Assembly (NCBI RefSeq): GCF_019145235.1
Contig: NZ_JAHSTV010000002.1
Coordinates: 620,001-684,000 of the forward strand
Length of the DNA stretch: 64,000 nt
Direction: 5' to 3'
Origin: Pseudomonas farris
Lineage (GTDB): Bacteria; Pseudomonadota; Gammaproteobacteria; Pseudomonadales; Pseudomonadaceae
The position numbers and the translations under genes were made by a program. The notes beneath the pieces were generated by a model. The model had not been told where the DNA came from. It did not search any database and was given only the letters and a program-made list of their open reading frames with translations. Positions 19,698-28,347 of the stretch are shown here, piece by piece (the first letter of the stretch is position 1; each line of letters begins with the position of its first letter).

Positions 19698-19982
19698 ATG
19701 ATTGATGAATCCACAGGCATGACCCCCGGCGTGCGCTACGAAATCGAGAACCGGGAAAGGGTAGAACCGTTCGCCGGTTTTTTTCTGGACGGCAAGTATT
19801 ACCTCACGCCCGAACTGCAAACGGCCATCGGCTGGCTGGAGGGCAACCGCTTTATCTACGATGAACTTGATCCCGAGGGCGAACCGGTTTTCCAGGATCG
19901 TGTAGCCGGCACTATCAAGGATTTAAAACTCACGCTGAGTGACGGAATGACCCTGGACATTCAGCCCATTGCTGGCACCTGA
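19698..19982 (+). CDS. Small acidic hypothetical protein
   Basis: 94 residues, acidic, no membrane segment. The sequence runs through GVRYEIENRERVEPFAGFFL and ends TLSDGMTLDIQPIAGT, suggesting a small beta-rich domain. I do not recognise the family. The chosen ATG has GAGG nine bases upstream; an in-frame ATG at 19680 would add six residues but has no good ribosome site. It lies about 95 bases after the DUF3618 gene, possibly in the same stress transcript. Confidence 0.6.
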   Translation: MIDESTGMTPGVRYEIENRERVEPFAGFFLDGKYYLTPELQTAIGWLEGNRFIYDELDPEGEPVFQDRVAGTIKDLKLTLSDGMTLDIQPIAGT

Positions 19983-20023
19983 CGCATCGGTAACGAAAAG
20001 CTCAGGTCCGTCTCGAACATGCG

Positions 20024-20581
20024 TCAGCCGCCACTGATTTTCCAGTGTTTGACGTTATCGGCAAACACCATCTGATGCATTTCGTGGGCGATTCCGTAGG
20101 CCAGGGATTCATGCGCCGCAATCACTTTCTCTTCCGCTGAAAGGCAATGAAAAATATCCAGTTTGGTATCCGCGTTGGCCGTTTCCAGGGCAAAGATTTG
20201 CACATAACGCGCGAGGTCGTTATCCAGGCTCAAGAGGTATTCGCGCAGGCGTTGATGGTCGACCGAGCTTTGGGGGAAGTACCAATTCATGGGGTGAATC
20301 AGAAACCGCGAATGGGGCGCGGTGATACGTCGGCCGGCGGCCAGGTACATGATGATGCCCATCGACTCGATGTTGCCGGCATTAATCGCGCACAGCGGCA
20401 CTGGCAGGGATTTGAGGAAGGTGTAGAGGGCGAAGCCAAAATTGGTGCTGCCGCCGCTGGTGGAAAGATTCAGCAGTAAAGATGAGGCGCCCTGGTCGAT
20501 GGCGTCGAGGCAGCAGTCCCTGAAGCGTTCCATCGTGCCCTGATCAATCTGGCAATGAAAGTGGACGATGTGCTCTGTCAT
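20024..20581 (-). CDS. ClpP/SppA-fold serine protease-like protein
   Basis: 185 residues with the ClpP/crotonase fold. The oxyanion loop is LLLNLSTSGGSTNFGFALY, a nucleophile-like Ser73 sits in GNIESMGIIMYLAA, and His96 in RFLIHPMN is 23 residues later (25 in Escherichia coli ClpP). LSAEEKVIAAHESLAYGIA corresponds to the ClpP C-terminal helix, but the catalytic Asp is not at its usual place. There is no Clp-ATPase docking region or partner gene nearby. The start follows GGAGG. It may be an ATP-independent peptidase or an inactive homologue, and is convergent with the stress operon. Confidence 0.75.
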   Translation of the reverse strand: MTEHIVHFHCQIDQGTMERFRDCCLDAIDQGASSLLLNLSTSGGSTNFGFALYTFLKSLPVPLCAINAGNIESMGIIMYLAAGRRITAPHSRFLIHPMNWYFPQSSVDHQRLREYLLSLDNDLARYVQIFALETANADTKLDIFHCLSAEEKVIAAHESLAYGIAHEMHQMVFADNVKHWKISGG

Positions 20582-20868
20582 CGACGTACCTCCATACAGG
20601 ATAAATTAGAGAGCTAATGATTAAGCGTAACTGCTTGAATGATGCCAGACCTCAACGCTCTTTTCTTTCATCAATTTGTATAAGCGCAGCCTGTTTTTAT
20701 ACTCGTTTGATGCACACCCATTAGTCGCCGCAGCAGGAGTTTTCTGGAACTAATAACCCCAATCCGTTGGTCGCAAGAATGCCGCATCAGTTCAAACTTT
20801 CAATCCCGGAAAACCTCGGAATAAGACGAGCCGACAAAGGTTCGCGCGAAACAATGAGGAGAACGAAA

Positions 20869-21162
20869 ATGGCTAACACCGGTGACAAAAAACCTGGCAA
20901 TTTTGCCAACGACCCTGATAAAGCCTCCGAAGCTGGCAAAAAAGGCGGGCAGTCAGGCGGCGGGATGATGAACGATCCGCAACGCCCCTCCGACGCCGGC
21001 AAAAAAGGTGGACAGGCCTCAGGGGGCCGTCAATCCAGCGATACCAATCGCTCCGGCAGCGAACAGGGAGGAGGCCGCTCGGGCAACTTTGCCGACGACA
21101 AGGATAGAGATGCAGGCAGAAAAGGAGGAGGGCAAAATCCCGGCGGCGGGCGTAAACCCTGA
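20869..21162 (+). CDS. KGG-repeat stress-induced protein
   Basis: 97 residues, glycine- and lysine-rich and predicted disordered. It contains KGG units: NFANDPDKASEAGKKGGQSG, MMNDPQRPSDAGKKGGQASG and a third NFADDKDRDAGRKGGG, in the style of YciG/GsiB general-stress proteins, some of which are plant-LEA-like. The ATG follows GAGGAG; the upstream extension of the frame to 20767 has no ribosome site. A rho-independent terminator follows at once. A 54-residue relative is encoded at 52932. Confidence 0.85.
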   Translation: MANTGDKKPGNFANDPDKASEAGKKGGQSGGGMMNDPQRPSDAGKKGGQASGGRQSSDTNRSGSEQGGGRSGNFADDKDRDAGRKGGGQNPGGGRKP

Positions 21163-21180
21163 TGCCGTGTGAAATACATC

Positions 21181-21209
21181 AAGCCCCGCTTATGGCGGGG
21201 CTTGGTTTT
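21181..21209 (+). terminator. Rho-independent terminator of the KGG gene
   Basis: AAGCCCCGC pairs with GCGGGGCTT around a TTATG loop, followed by GGTTTTC. It sits between the KGG gene and the converging LysR gene and may serve both. Confidence 0.85.
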
Positions 21210-21216
21210 CTCCAGG

Positions 21217-22149
21217 TCAGATTCCTGACGCCTCACGAATCATGATAGGCGCGTGCTGTGCCATCAGCTCAGCGACCCAATCAATGAACACGCGCAACTT
21301 GAAGCTGATATGCCGGTTCGGCGGAAAGGCCACGTAGATCGGCATCGGATCGAGGCGCCAATCTTCGAACAAACGGACCAACTCGCCGCGCGCTTCGTGG
21401 GGCTTGGACATGTAGTCTGGCAGCCAAAGAATTCCGAGGCCGGCCAGCCCGGCCGCGATGTAGGCATTGCCATCGTCGACCGCCAACACATAGCGACCCT
21501 TGATATGGACACTCTCGCTGTTGCTGCGCATGGCATAAGGCACGGCTTTGCCGGTGCGTGCCCACAGGAAACCGACGACACGATGATGCGAATCTTCCAG
21601 CTCTTGCGGATGCGACGGCGTACCGACGCGCTCCAGGTAGCTCGGCGCCGCATAAACGCCCAACTGGAGTTCGCCTACCCGCCGGGCCATCAGAGACTGA
21701 TCGGTTAGTTCGCCACCGCGCACGACGCAATCTACATTCTCACCGATCATGTCCACGATGCGATCGCTGACGCCCATGTCGATCTGGATGTCAGGGTATC
21801 GAGCATGAAACGCAGGCAACGCCGGTACCAGAATCATGCTGGCCAACGGGCTGGGCACATCCACTCGCAGCCGGCCCCGGGGCAGGGCCGAGGCGCTGGA
21901 CAGGCTGGTCTCGGCATCGTCCATGTCGGCTAGCAGCCGTACCACGCGCTCATAATAGACGGCGCCATCGGCGGTTACGTTGACCTTGCGCGTCGTGCGG
22001 TTGAGCAATTTGACGCGTAACCGGGCCTCCAACTGCTGCACCAGTTGCGTCACGCTCGTCTTGCTCATATGCAGTGTTTCGGCCGCCTTGGTGAAGCTGC
22101 CCGTCTCCACCACCCGAGCAAATGCCAGCATCGCATCGAAACGGTCCAT
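21217..22149 (-). CDS. LysR-family transcriptional regulator
   Basis: 310 residues. The N-terminal winged helix-turn-helix (MDRFDAMLAFARVVETGSFT, AAETLHMSKTSVTQLVQQLE) is followed by a periplasmic-binding-protein-like effector domain (from GRLRVDVPSPLASMILVPAL). It belongs to the large subgroup that acts on short-chain metabolic or stress genes. It is divergent from the RidA gene with 143 bases between starts, so control of that gene and of itself is likely. The inducer is unknown. Confidence 0.92.
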   Translation of the reverse strand: MDRFDAMLAFARVVETGSFTKAAETLHMSKTSVTQLVQQLEARLRVKLLNRTTRKVNVTADGAVYYERVVRLLADMDDAETSLSSASALPRGRLRVDVPSPLASMILVPALPAFHARYPDIQIDMGVSDRIVDMIGENVDCVVRGGELTDQSLMARRVGELQLGVYAAPSYLERVGTPSHPQELEDSHHRVVGFLWARTGKAVPYAMRSNSESVHIKGRYVLAVDDGNAYIAAGLAGLGILWLPDYMSKPHEARGELVRLFEDWRLDPMPIYVAFPPNRHISFKLRVFIDWVAELMAQHAPIMIREASGI

Positions 22150-22292
22150 TTCTGCCCCGGATATCTATTGGATTGTTTGGGTTTTACAAACAGTGATGGC
22201 TACAGTTGCTCGTTTATCGGGCAGGCACAAGTCCTTAAAGTCTCTTCATCATTAATTGCGGGTCGTCTTTGACCCGTTGCTGGAGGCACTTT

Positions 22293-22694
22293 ATGAGCAA
22301 GCGTGATGTTGTTTTTCCGCCCGGACGCCAAGCGCTTTATGAGCGCAATCGCTATTCACCGGCTATCCGGTCCAATGGCTTTTTATTCGTTTCGGGGCAA
22401 GTCGGCAGCACCGAAGACGGCTCACCCGAGCCCGACCTGGAGACTCAGGTTCGGCTCGCGTTCAACAATCTGAACGCGATCCTGGGATCTGCCGGTTGCA
22501 CCTTCGACGACGTGATTGACATAACGGTCTTCATCGTCGATCCGCAAGAGAAATTCGAAACGATCTGGAAGGTAGTGCCGGAGTTCTGGGGTAACGCACC
22601 GCACCCGACACTAACTGCTGTCGGCGTCACGTGGCTGTATGGCTTTGAGTTCGAGATCAAGGTGATTGCCAAGCTTCCTGAAAACCAGCGATAG
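22293..22694 (+). CDS. RidA (YjgF/YER057c) family enamine/imine deaminase
   Basis: 133 residues. Family features are SPAIRSNGFLFVSGQVGSTE, LETQVRLAFNNLNAILGSAG and the Cys/Val-rich DVIDITVFIVDP strand. The canonical arginine near the C-terminal CVAC(or L)A-R motif of RidA subgroup I is replaced by FEIKVIAKLP, so it belongs to an Rid1-7-like paralogous subgroup. RidA hydrolyses reactive enamines from PLP enzymes; the specific role here is not evident. The start follows GGAGG by seven bases. Confidence 0.85.
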   Translation: MSKRDVVFPPGRQALYERNRYSPAIRSNGFLFVSGQVGSTEDGSPEPDLETQVRLAFNNLNAILGSAGCTFDDVIDITVFIVDPQEKFETIWKVVPEFWGNAPHPTLTAVGVTWLYGFEFEIKVIAKLPENQR

Positions 22695-22810
22695 CGCGGG
22701 GCAACTATCGGTTCCGGTAATAGTGACCATCAAGAAACGCCAGTTCTGCTTTGTCGGGCAAAGTCGGAAAATCGCCTCCATCGAAGACGCTGCTCAAGGA
22801 ACTGGCGCAA

Positions 22811-23146
22811 ATGAAGACATTGACCCGACTGGCTGTTGTCGCCCTGCTGCTGACCGGTTGCGCCTCCGCACCGAACGACCCGACGCTGACCTTTCAGACG
22901 AAAAAAACGCCTGCCGAGTACGCCGACTGCGTGGTGCCGAAGTTGCAGGGCAGCGCACTGAACCCGACGGTCTCGCAAAACCAGCGCAGCTACCGGATCG
23001 TGGTGCCGAGCAAAGTCGCGGCAGACAATGTTCTGGAAGCCTTCAAAGCCCCGAATGGCGGCAAGGTGTTTTTGTATGAGCGCCACTTGCTGGCGTCGAA
23101 CTTCATGCCGTCGAGTTTCGAACGTGCCGCGCAGGAATGCCTGTAA
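22811..23146 (+). CDS. Small lipoprotein
   Basis: 111 residues with a lipoprotein signal peptide ending in the lipobox LLLTGC, so Cys17 should be lipidated. The mature part (TFQTKKTPAEYADCVVPKLQ, then QRSYRIVVPSKVAADNVLEA) forms a small alpha/beta domain with conserved cysteines at the two ends. Homologues are common in Pseudomonas but have no defined role. The ATG was chosen because it gives the signal peptide; the frame extends to 22751. Confidence 0.82.
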   Translation: MKTLTRLAVVALLLTGCASAPNDPTLTFQTKKTPAEYADCVVPKLQGSALNPTVSQNQRSYRIVVPSKVAADNVLEAFKAPNGGKVFLYERHLLASNFMPSSFERAAQECL

Positions 23147-23194
23147 CCGCTTTAAAAAATGCTCCTTTGGTTGGCCGCAACCAACCATTTCTTT

Positions 23195-23229
23195 GTCCCG
23201 TGACTCATTCGGTCACGGGACTTTTTTTT
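23195..23229 (+). terminator. Rho-independent terminator of the lipoprotein gene
   Basis: GTCCCGTGAC pairs perfectly with GTCACGGGAC around a seven-base loop, followed by eight T residues at 23222-23229. A second small hairpin (GGTTGG/CCAACC, 23169-23184) precedes it. Confidence 0.95.
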
Positions 23230-23255
23230 GCCTATTTACCCGGACGGGGCGGCTC

Positions 23256-24956
23256 TCATTGCATCACATAACGCCCCGGCGCCGACTCAAGTGCCGGGTA
23301 TTTAGCATTCCCCGTGCTCAGCACTGAAGGCTGGCGTTCCCCGGCGTGTTCGGCCAGCCAGACGAACCAGTCATTCCACCAGCTGCCCGGATGCTGCTGG
23401 GCATTCTTGAACCAGGTTTCAGGGTTTTTGGTGACGCGATTATTGGTCCAGTAATGGCGTTTTTCCTTGGCCGGTGGGTTGATCACCCCCGCGATATGCC
23501 CTGAGGCGCCGAGTACGAAACGCTTGGTTCCAGACAGTAGCTCGGTGCTGGCGTAGGCACTTTTCCATGGCACGATGTGGTCGTCATGGGTGGCGAGGAT
23601 GTACGCCGGGGCATCGATGGCGCGCAGGTCCAGCTTGACCCCGCAGCAATCCAGCTCGCCGGATTTCAGATCGTTCTGCAGGTAGGTATGGCGCAGGTAC
23701 CAGCAGTACATCGGCCCGGGCAGGTTGGTGCTGTCGTTGTTCCAGAACAGCAGGTCAAGGGGTATCGATTTCTGCCCCTTGAGGTATTTGTCGACGTTGT
23801 AGTTCCACCACAAGTCGTTGGGGCGCAGCAACGAGAATGTATTGCCCATGTCCTCGCCCTTGAACAGGCCGATGGGACCATTTAGGCCGCCGATGGTGCG
23901 CTCGCGATAAGCCACCAATTGCTCGTCGACGAAGATGTCGATGGGGCCGGTATCAAGGTAATCGAGGAAGGTGGTCAGCAGGCTCACGCTGGCGATCTCT
24001 TTGTCGCCACGAGCCGCCAATACAGCCAGCGCCGAACTCAACAACGTCCCACCGATGCAGAAACCCACGCAATTGGGCCGTTGCTCGCCGCTGATTTCAC
24101 GGGTCAGCTGCAGGCCTTTGATAATTCCGGTTTCGATCAGGTCATCCCAGGTGGTGCCGGCGTGTTCCTGATCGAAGTTGCGCCACGACATCAGAAACAC
24201 CGGGTGGCCTTGCTGCAACAGGTGGCGAACCATCGAATTGTCGGGGCGCAGGTCAAGGATGTAGTACTTGTTGATCGATGGCGGAACGATAAACACCGGG
24301 CGCCGGTATTGGGTTTCGCTTTGCGGATAGTACTGGATGAGCTGGAAGAGTTCGTTCTCGAAGACCACTTCGCCGGGGGTGTTCGCCAGGTCGATACCCA
24401 CTTTGAACGCGTTGGCGTCGCACTGGCGCATCTTGCCTTCCTGCAGATCGCTGGCCAGGTGCATCAGGCCTGTGAGCAGGCTGCTTCCTTGGGTGTCAAC
24501 GACCCGTTGCAGCGCATCGGGGTTACTGGCCAGAAAATTGCTCGGCGCGCCGGCGGCGATGGCTTGTTCCGCCAGATAGAGCAAGCGTTGACGCGGCTTT
24601 TTACCGTCGATCGGCAGCTGATTGACCAGTTTCAGCAGAAAGTCGGCATTGAGCAGGTAAAACGCCGCCAGAGAACCGAACAGCGGCTGGCTCCAGTTAC
24701 CGCTGGCGAAACGTCGGTCTTCGAAACTGAAGGGCTGACCGGTCAACAGACGCTGGCCGAGTTCACTCCATTGTTGCTGATAGTCCGATTGAAGGCTGTC
24801 CAGGGTTTCGCGTGGCAGTTCAAACCAGGCGTTGTAGTCCTGCCCGGTAAACCAGGGATTGCTGCTGACCCAGAGCCTTAATTGTTGAACTGCAAAGGAC
24901 GCAATGAATGGAACCTGGCCCGACCAGAATGTGTTTAAGGTATGCGTGTTGTCCAT
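23256..24956 (-). CDS. phbC: Class I poly(3-hydroxybutyrate) synthase
   Basis: Polymerises (R)-3-hydroxybutyryl-CoA; 566 residues. Cys300 in the lipase-like box GFCIGG, Asp459 in THDDHIVPW and His487 in GASGHIAG match the Cys319/Asp480/His508 spacing of Cupriavidus necator PhaC. The conserved WNNDSTNLPGPMYCWY segment is present. It is a class I (short-chain) enzyme, distinct from the class II medium-chain synthases usual in Pseudomonas. The start after AAGGAG gives MDNTHTLNTFW; the upstream frame to 25115 is not used. It is the last gene of phbB-phbA-phbC, the order reported in Pseudomonas sp. 61-3. Confidence 0.95.
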   Translation of the reverse strand: MDNTHTLNTFWSGQVPFIASFAVQQLRLWVSSNPWFTGQDYNAWFELPRETLDSLQSDYQQQWSELGQRLLTGQPFSFEDRRFASGNWSQPLFGSLAAFYLLNADFLLKLVNQLPIDGKKPRQRLLYLAEQAIAAGAPSNFLASNPDALQRVVDTQGSSLLTGLMHLASDLQEGKMRQCDANAFKVGIDLANTPGEVVFENELFQLIQYYPQSETQYRRPVFIVPPSINKYYILDLRPDNSMVRHLLQQGHPVFLMSWRNFDQEHAGTTWDDLIETGIIKGLQLTREISGEQRPNCVGFCIGGTLLSSALAVLAARGDKEIASVSLLTTFLDYLDTGPIDIFVDEQLVAYRERTIGGLNGPIGLFKGEDMGNTFSLLRPNDLWWNYNVDKYLKGQKSIPLDLLFWNNDSTNLPGPMYCWYLRHTYLQNDLKSGELDCCGVKLDLRAIDAPAYILATHDDHIVPWKSAYASTELLSGTKRFVLGASGHIAGVINPPAKEKRHYWTNNRVTKNPETWFKNAQQHPGSWWNDWFVWLAEHAGERQPSVLSTGNAKYPALESAPGRYVMQ

Positions 24957-25044
24957 GGAACTCCTTGCCCACATGAATAATCCGGAAGGAAAAAAAACGC
25001 GGCGCCTAACGTCGGCGCCGCGTCTGGCAACTCTGCCTGTGTTT

Positions 25045-26223
25045 CTAGCGCTCGATGACCAGGCTGACGCCCTGGCCGCCACCGATGCACAAGGTGGCCA
25101 GACCTTTTTTGCCATCGCGCCGGATCAGTTCATGAAGCAGCGACACCAGAATCCGCGCGCCTGATGCGCCGATCGGATGACCGAGGGCAATGGCGCCACC
25201 GTTGACATTGACCTTGTTCATGTCCCAGCCCAATTCCTTGCCGACGGCCAGTGACTGCGCGGCGAACGCTTCGTTGGCTTCGATCAGGTCCAGGTCGTCC
25301 AGGCTCCAGCCGGCTTTCGTCAACACCAGACGGGTAGCGGGTACCGGGCCGATGCCCATGATCGACGGGTCCACTCCTGCACTGGCATAGGCCTTGATGC
25401 GCGCAAGTACCGGCAAACCCAGAGCCAGGGCCTTGGCGGCGCTGGCCAGCATCAACACGGCGGCGCCGTCATTGAGGGTCGACGAGTTGCCCGCGGTTAC
25501 GCTGCCGTTTTTCTGGAACGCGGGTTTGAGGTTGCCCAGTGCCTGGAGCGTGCTGTCCGGACGCGGCTGTTCATCGGTGTCGAAGACCAGCGGCTCGCCC
25601 TTGCGCTGGGGGATCAGGATGGGGGTGATTTCACCCTTGAAGTAACCCGCCTCGATGGCCGAGGCGGCTTTCTGTTGCGAGGTCGCGGCGAAAGCGTCCT
25701 GATCTTCGCGACTGATGCTGTATTGATTCGCCAGATTCTCGGCAGTGATGCCCATGTGGTAGTCGTTGAAGGCATCCCACAAACCATCCTGAATCACGCT
25801 GTCTTGCAGTTGCGCATGACCCAGGCGCAGACCGGTGCGCGCCTTGGGCAGAACATAGGGCGCCAGGCTCATGTTTTCCTGACCGCCGGCAATCACCAGT
25901 TCGGCGTCGCCGCAACGGATCGCCTGAACCGCAAGCTGAACCGCCTTGAGGCCCGAACCGCAGACTTTGTTCAGGGTCAGGGCAGGGGTGGTATGGGGCA
26001 GGCCGGCCTTGATCGCGGTCTGGCGTGCCGGGTTTTGCCCGGAGCCTGCAGTCAGCACCTGGCCGAGGATGACTTCATCAATCTGCGCAGCGTCGATCCC
26101 GGTCTGTTCGAGCAGGCGACGAATCACCGCCGCGCCCAACTCGGTAGCTGGAATGGCGGACAGTGAACCTTGAAAACTGCCAATGGCGGTGCGAGTAGCG
26201 GCAACGATTACGACTTCGTTCAT
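25045..26223 (-). CDS. phbA: Acetyl-CoA acetyltransferase (beta-ketothiolase)
   Basis: Condenses two acetyl-CoA to acetoacetyl-CoA, the first step of PHB synthesis; 392 residues. Thiolase residues are Cys88 in LNKVCGSG, His349 in GHPIGASGA and Cys379 in [15 protein letters not shown] and the GMGGIGP-type loop (MGIGPVPA) are also present. The ATG follows GATGAGG by six bases; a TTG five codons earlier is less likely. It lies between phbB and phbC in one operon, with 57-88 base gaps. Confidence 0.95.
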   Translation of the reverse strand: MNEVVIVAATRTAIGSFQGSLSAIPATELGAAVIRRLLEQTGIDAAQIDEVILGQVLTAGSGQNPARQTAIKAGLPHTTPALTLNKVCGSGLKAVQLAVQAIRCGDAELVIAGGQENMSLAPYVLPKARTGLRLGHAQLQDSVIQDGLWDAFNDYHMGITAENLANQYSISREDQDAFAATSQQKAASAIEAGYFKGEITPILIPQRKGEPLVFDTDEQPRPDSTLQALGNLKPAFQKNGSVTAGNSSTLNDGAAVLMLASAAKALALGLPVLARIKAYASAGVDPSIMGIGPVPATRLVLTKAGWSLDDLDLIEANEAFAAQSLAVGKELGWDMNKVNVNGGAIALGHPIGASGARILVSLLHELIRRDGKKGLATLCIGGGQGVSLVIER

Positions 26224-26280
26224 GCATGACCTCATCAAAATTTTGTCGAGCGGGAGCAGGGCATCAATGCCCTGACAGGC

Positions 26281-27027
26281 TTACTGCATGTTCATGCCGC
26301 CGTTGACCGAGAAGTCGGCACCGGTGCTGTAGGCCGATTCATCGGACGCCAGCCAGGCGACGATCGAGGCGATTTCTTCGGGTTGGCCAAGGCGCCCGAC
26401 CGGTGTGGCGGCGATCATGGTCTCGAGAATGTCCGGGCGGATGGCAGCGGTCATGCTGGTCTGGATGTAGCCGGGCGATACGGTATTGACGGTCACGCCC
26501 TTGCCCGAGACTTCCCGGGCCAGTGCCATGGTGAAGCCATGGATACCGGCTTTGGCCGCGCTGTAATTGGTCTGGCCGAACTGGCCGCGCTGACCGTTGA
26601 TCGACGAAATGTTGATGACCCGCCCCCAGCCCTTGGCCAACATGCCTTCAATCACCTGTTTGGTGGTGTTGAACAGGCCGCTGAGGTTGGTCCCGATCAC
26701 CGCGTTCCAGTCTTCTGGAGTGAGTTTGCGAAAGGAAGCGTCCCGAGTGATGCCGGCGTTATTGACCAGCACATCGATCGGGCCGAATTGTTCTCGTGCC
26801 ATTTCGAAAGCCTTACGAGTCGACTCCCAATCGGTGATGTCGCCGAAGATGCACTCGAACTGATAGCCCTCCGCCAGCTGGGTGGCTATCCATTCGTTCT
26901 TGCGGGCGGAATCCGAGCTGCAGCCGACGATGACCTTGAATCCTTCCTTGTACAGGCGTTGGCTTATCGCAGTACCAATCCCACCCATACCACCCGTGAC
27001 CAACGCAATACGACCAAGCGACTTCAT
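26281..27027 (-). CDS. phbB: Acetoacetyl-CoA reductase
   Basis: NADPH-dependent SDR enzyme that reduces acetoacetyl-CoA to (R)-3-hydroxybutyryl-CoA; 248 residues, the family length. Visible motifs are TGGMGGIG for cofactor, NNAGITRD, the catalytic Ser in INISSINGQRGQFGQ and the YSAAK pair. GYIQTSM and the C-terminal GADFSVNGGMNMQ are typical of PhaB. The ATG nine bases after AAGGA was preferred to one three codons earlier. It is the first gene of the minus-strand operon, divergent from the AraC-type regulator. Confidence 0.95.
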   Translation of the reverse strand: MKSLGRIALVTGGMGGIGTAISQRLYKEGFKVIVGCSSDSARKNEWIATQLAEGYQFECIFGDITDWESTRKAFEMAREQFGPIDVLVNNAGITRDASFRKLTPEDWNAVIGTNLSGLFNTTKQVIEGMLAKGWGRVINISSINGQRGQFGQTNYSAAKAGIHGFTMALAREVSGKGVTVNTVSPGYIQTSMTAAIRPDILETMIAATPVGRLGQPEEIASIVAWLASDESAYSTGADFSVNGGMNMQ

Positions 27028-27284
27028 ACAATCCATTCCTTTCTTTGTTTTGCGTTGCAAGATAGGGGGATTGTTCGGTATTGGCCGGGTGTGCGGAAGT
27101 GTTGAGAGGTGACGCTCTGGTGTCCAACGGTGCCATGCCCAGGTTAATGACGGGTGGCGAAAAACGCTGGTTACCTATACTGGGATCAATATTCGCCACT
27201 GAAGAACCCGTTAGTCTTTGATTCATCGCAGATCAGTTATGGCTCCGGACAGGATGTTCGGTTCCACACGTCATTGAGGACGCC

Positions 27285-28322
27285 ATGTATAGAATGAGTT
27301 CTGGCTACGCCAGCGTGCTGGTAAATACGCTCTCGGCTCAAGGGCTGGATGTTGCCAGTCTGTGTCGGGAGGCTGGACTAGACATGAAGCTTGCGAACAA
27401 ACCAGGAGCGTTTTGCGAGCGAAGGGCGATTTATCGATTATGGGATCTGGCTTCTCAGGCCTCGGGTGATCCAGACATCGGTCTGAAAGCTTACGGAAAT
27501 TTCAATCCCGGCACTTTTCAGATCGTCGGCTACACCATGATGTCCAGTCTCAATCTGAAAAAAGCGCTGGAACGGCTGGTTCGCTTCAGTCCGTTGATAG
27601 GCACCGGATTCAGCCTTTTCCTTCTACCGGAACAGCAAAACTACCGACTGTCCGGACTCGATCATCAACAAAGCGGCTCGATTAAACCACGCCAATACAG
27701 TGATGCCGGCTTGGCGTCGTTGCTGGGAATCTGCCGTTGGCTGGCGGGCAGCAAATCAATGCAGCCCCTGAGTGTGGATTTCACTTATCCCGAACCTGAA
27801 GACACCTCCGAACACCGTCGCCTGTTTGGTTGCGACCTGCATTTCAACGCGGCCTACGACAGCATTGTGTTCGACGGGGAGGAGTTGCAGCGCCCCTTGA
27901 GCATGGCCAATGAAGCGTTGGCGGTGCTGCATGACAGCTTTGCCGAGGCGCAATTGGACCTGCTTTTTGGTTTTTCCGTTGTCGGCAGGATTCGGGCGCT
28001 GGTGACCGAGCGCTTGAGTCAGGGGCAGGGGCAATGCGACATGGAGTCGATCGCTGCATCTTTGAACATCAGCAAGCGAACCCTGCAACGCGCCCTGGAA
28101 AAAGACGGGACCCAATTCAAGGACGTGCTGAATGCCGTACGCAGGCAATTGGCCGATTTCTATCTGCGCCATTCTCACTTCAACATGAAGCACGTGGCCT
28201 ATCTCCTTGGTTTTCATGATCACAGCAGCTTCAACAAAGCCTGCAGCCGCTGGTTTGACATGACCCCCGGTCAATATCGGGCCGATGAATCGTTCGGGAT
28301 CAAGGGGGCCACGCCGTTCTGA
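27285..28322 (+). CDS. phbR: AraC-family regulator of the PHB operon
   Basis: 345 residues. It has an N-terminal OruR-type arabinose-binding-like domain (about residues 15-195, opening YASVLVNTLSAQGLDVASLC) and a C-terminal AraC helix-turn-helix pair. The latter contains IAASLNISKRTLQRALEKDG and VAYLLGFHDHSSFNKACSRW, then the family end MTPGQYR. It is divergent from phbBAC with 257 bases between starts, the position of phbR in Pseudomonas sp. 61-3, where it activates the operon. The inducer is unknown. The start follows GAGG. Confidence 0.87.
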   Translation: MYRMSSGYASVLVNTLSAQGLDVASLCREAGLDMKLANKPGAFCERRAIYRLWDLASQASGDPDIGLKAYGNFNPGTFQIVGYTMMSSLNLKKALERLVRFSPLIGTGFSLFLLPEQQNYRLSGLDHQQSGSIKPRQYSDAGLASLLGICRWLAGSKSMQPLSVDFTYPEPEDTSEHRRLFGCDLHFNAAYDSIVFDGEELQRPLSMANEALAVLHDSFAEAQLDLLFGFSVVGRIRALVTERLSQGQGQCDMESIAASLNISKRTLQRALEKDGTQFKDVLNAVRRQLADFYLRHSHFNMKHVAYLLGFHDHSSFNKACSRWFDMTPGQYRADESFGIKGATPF

Positions 28323-28347
28323 TACAGCCTCCCGTCAGCGCCCAGCG

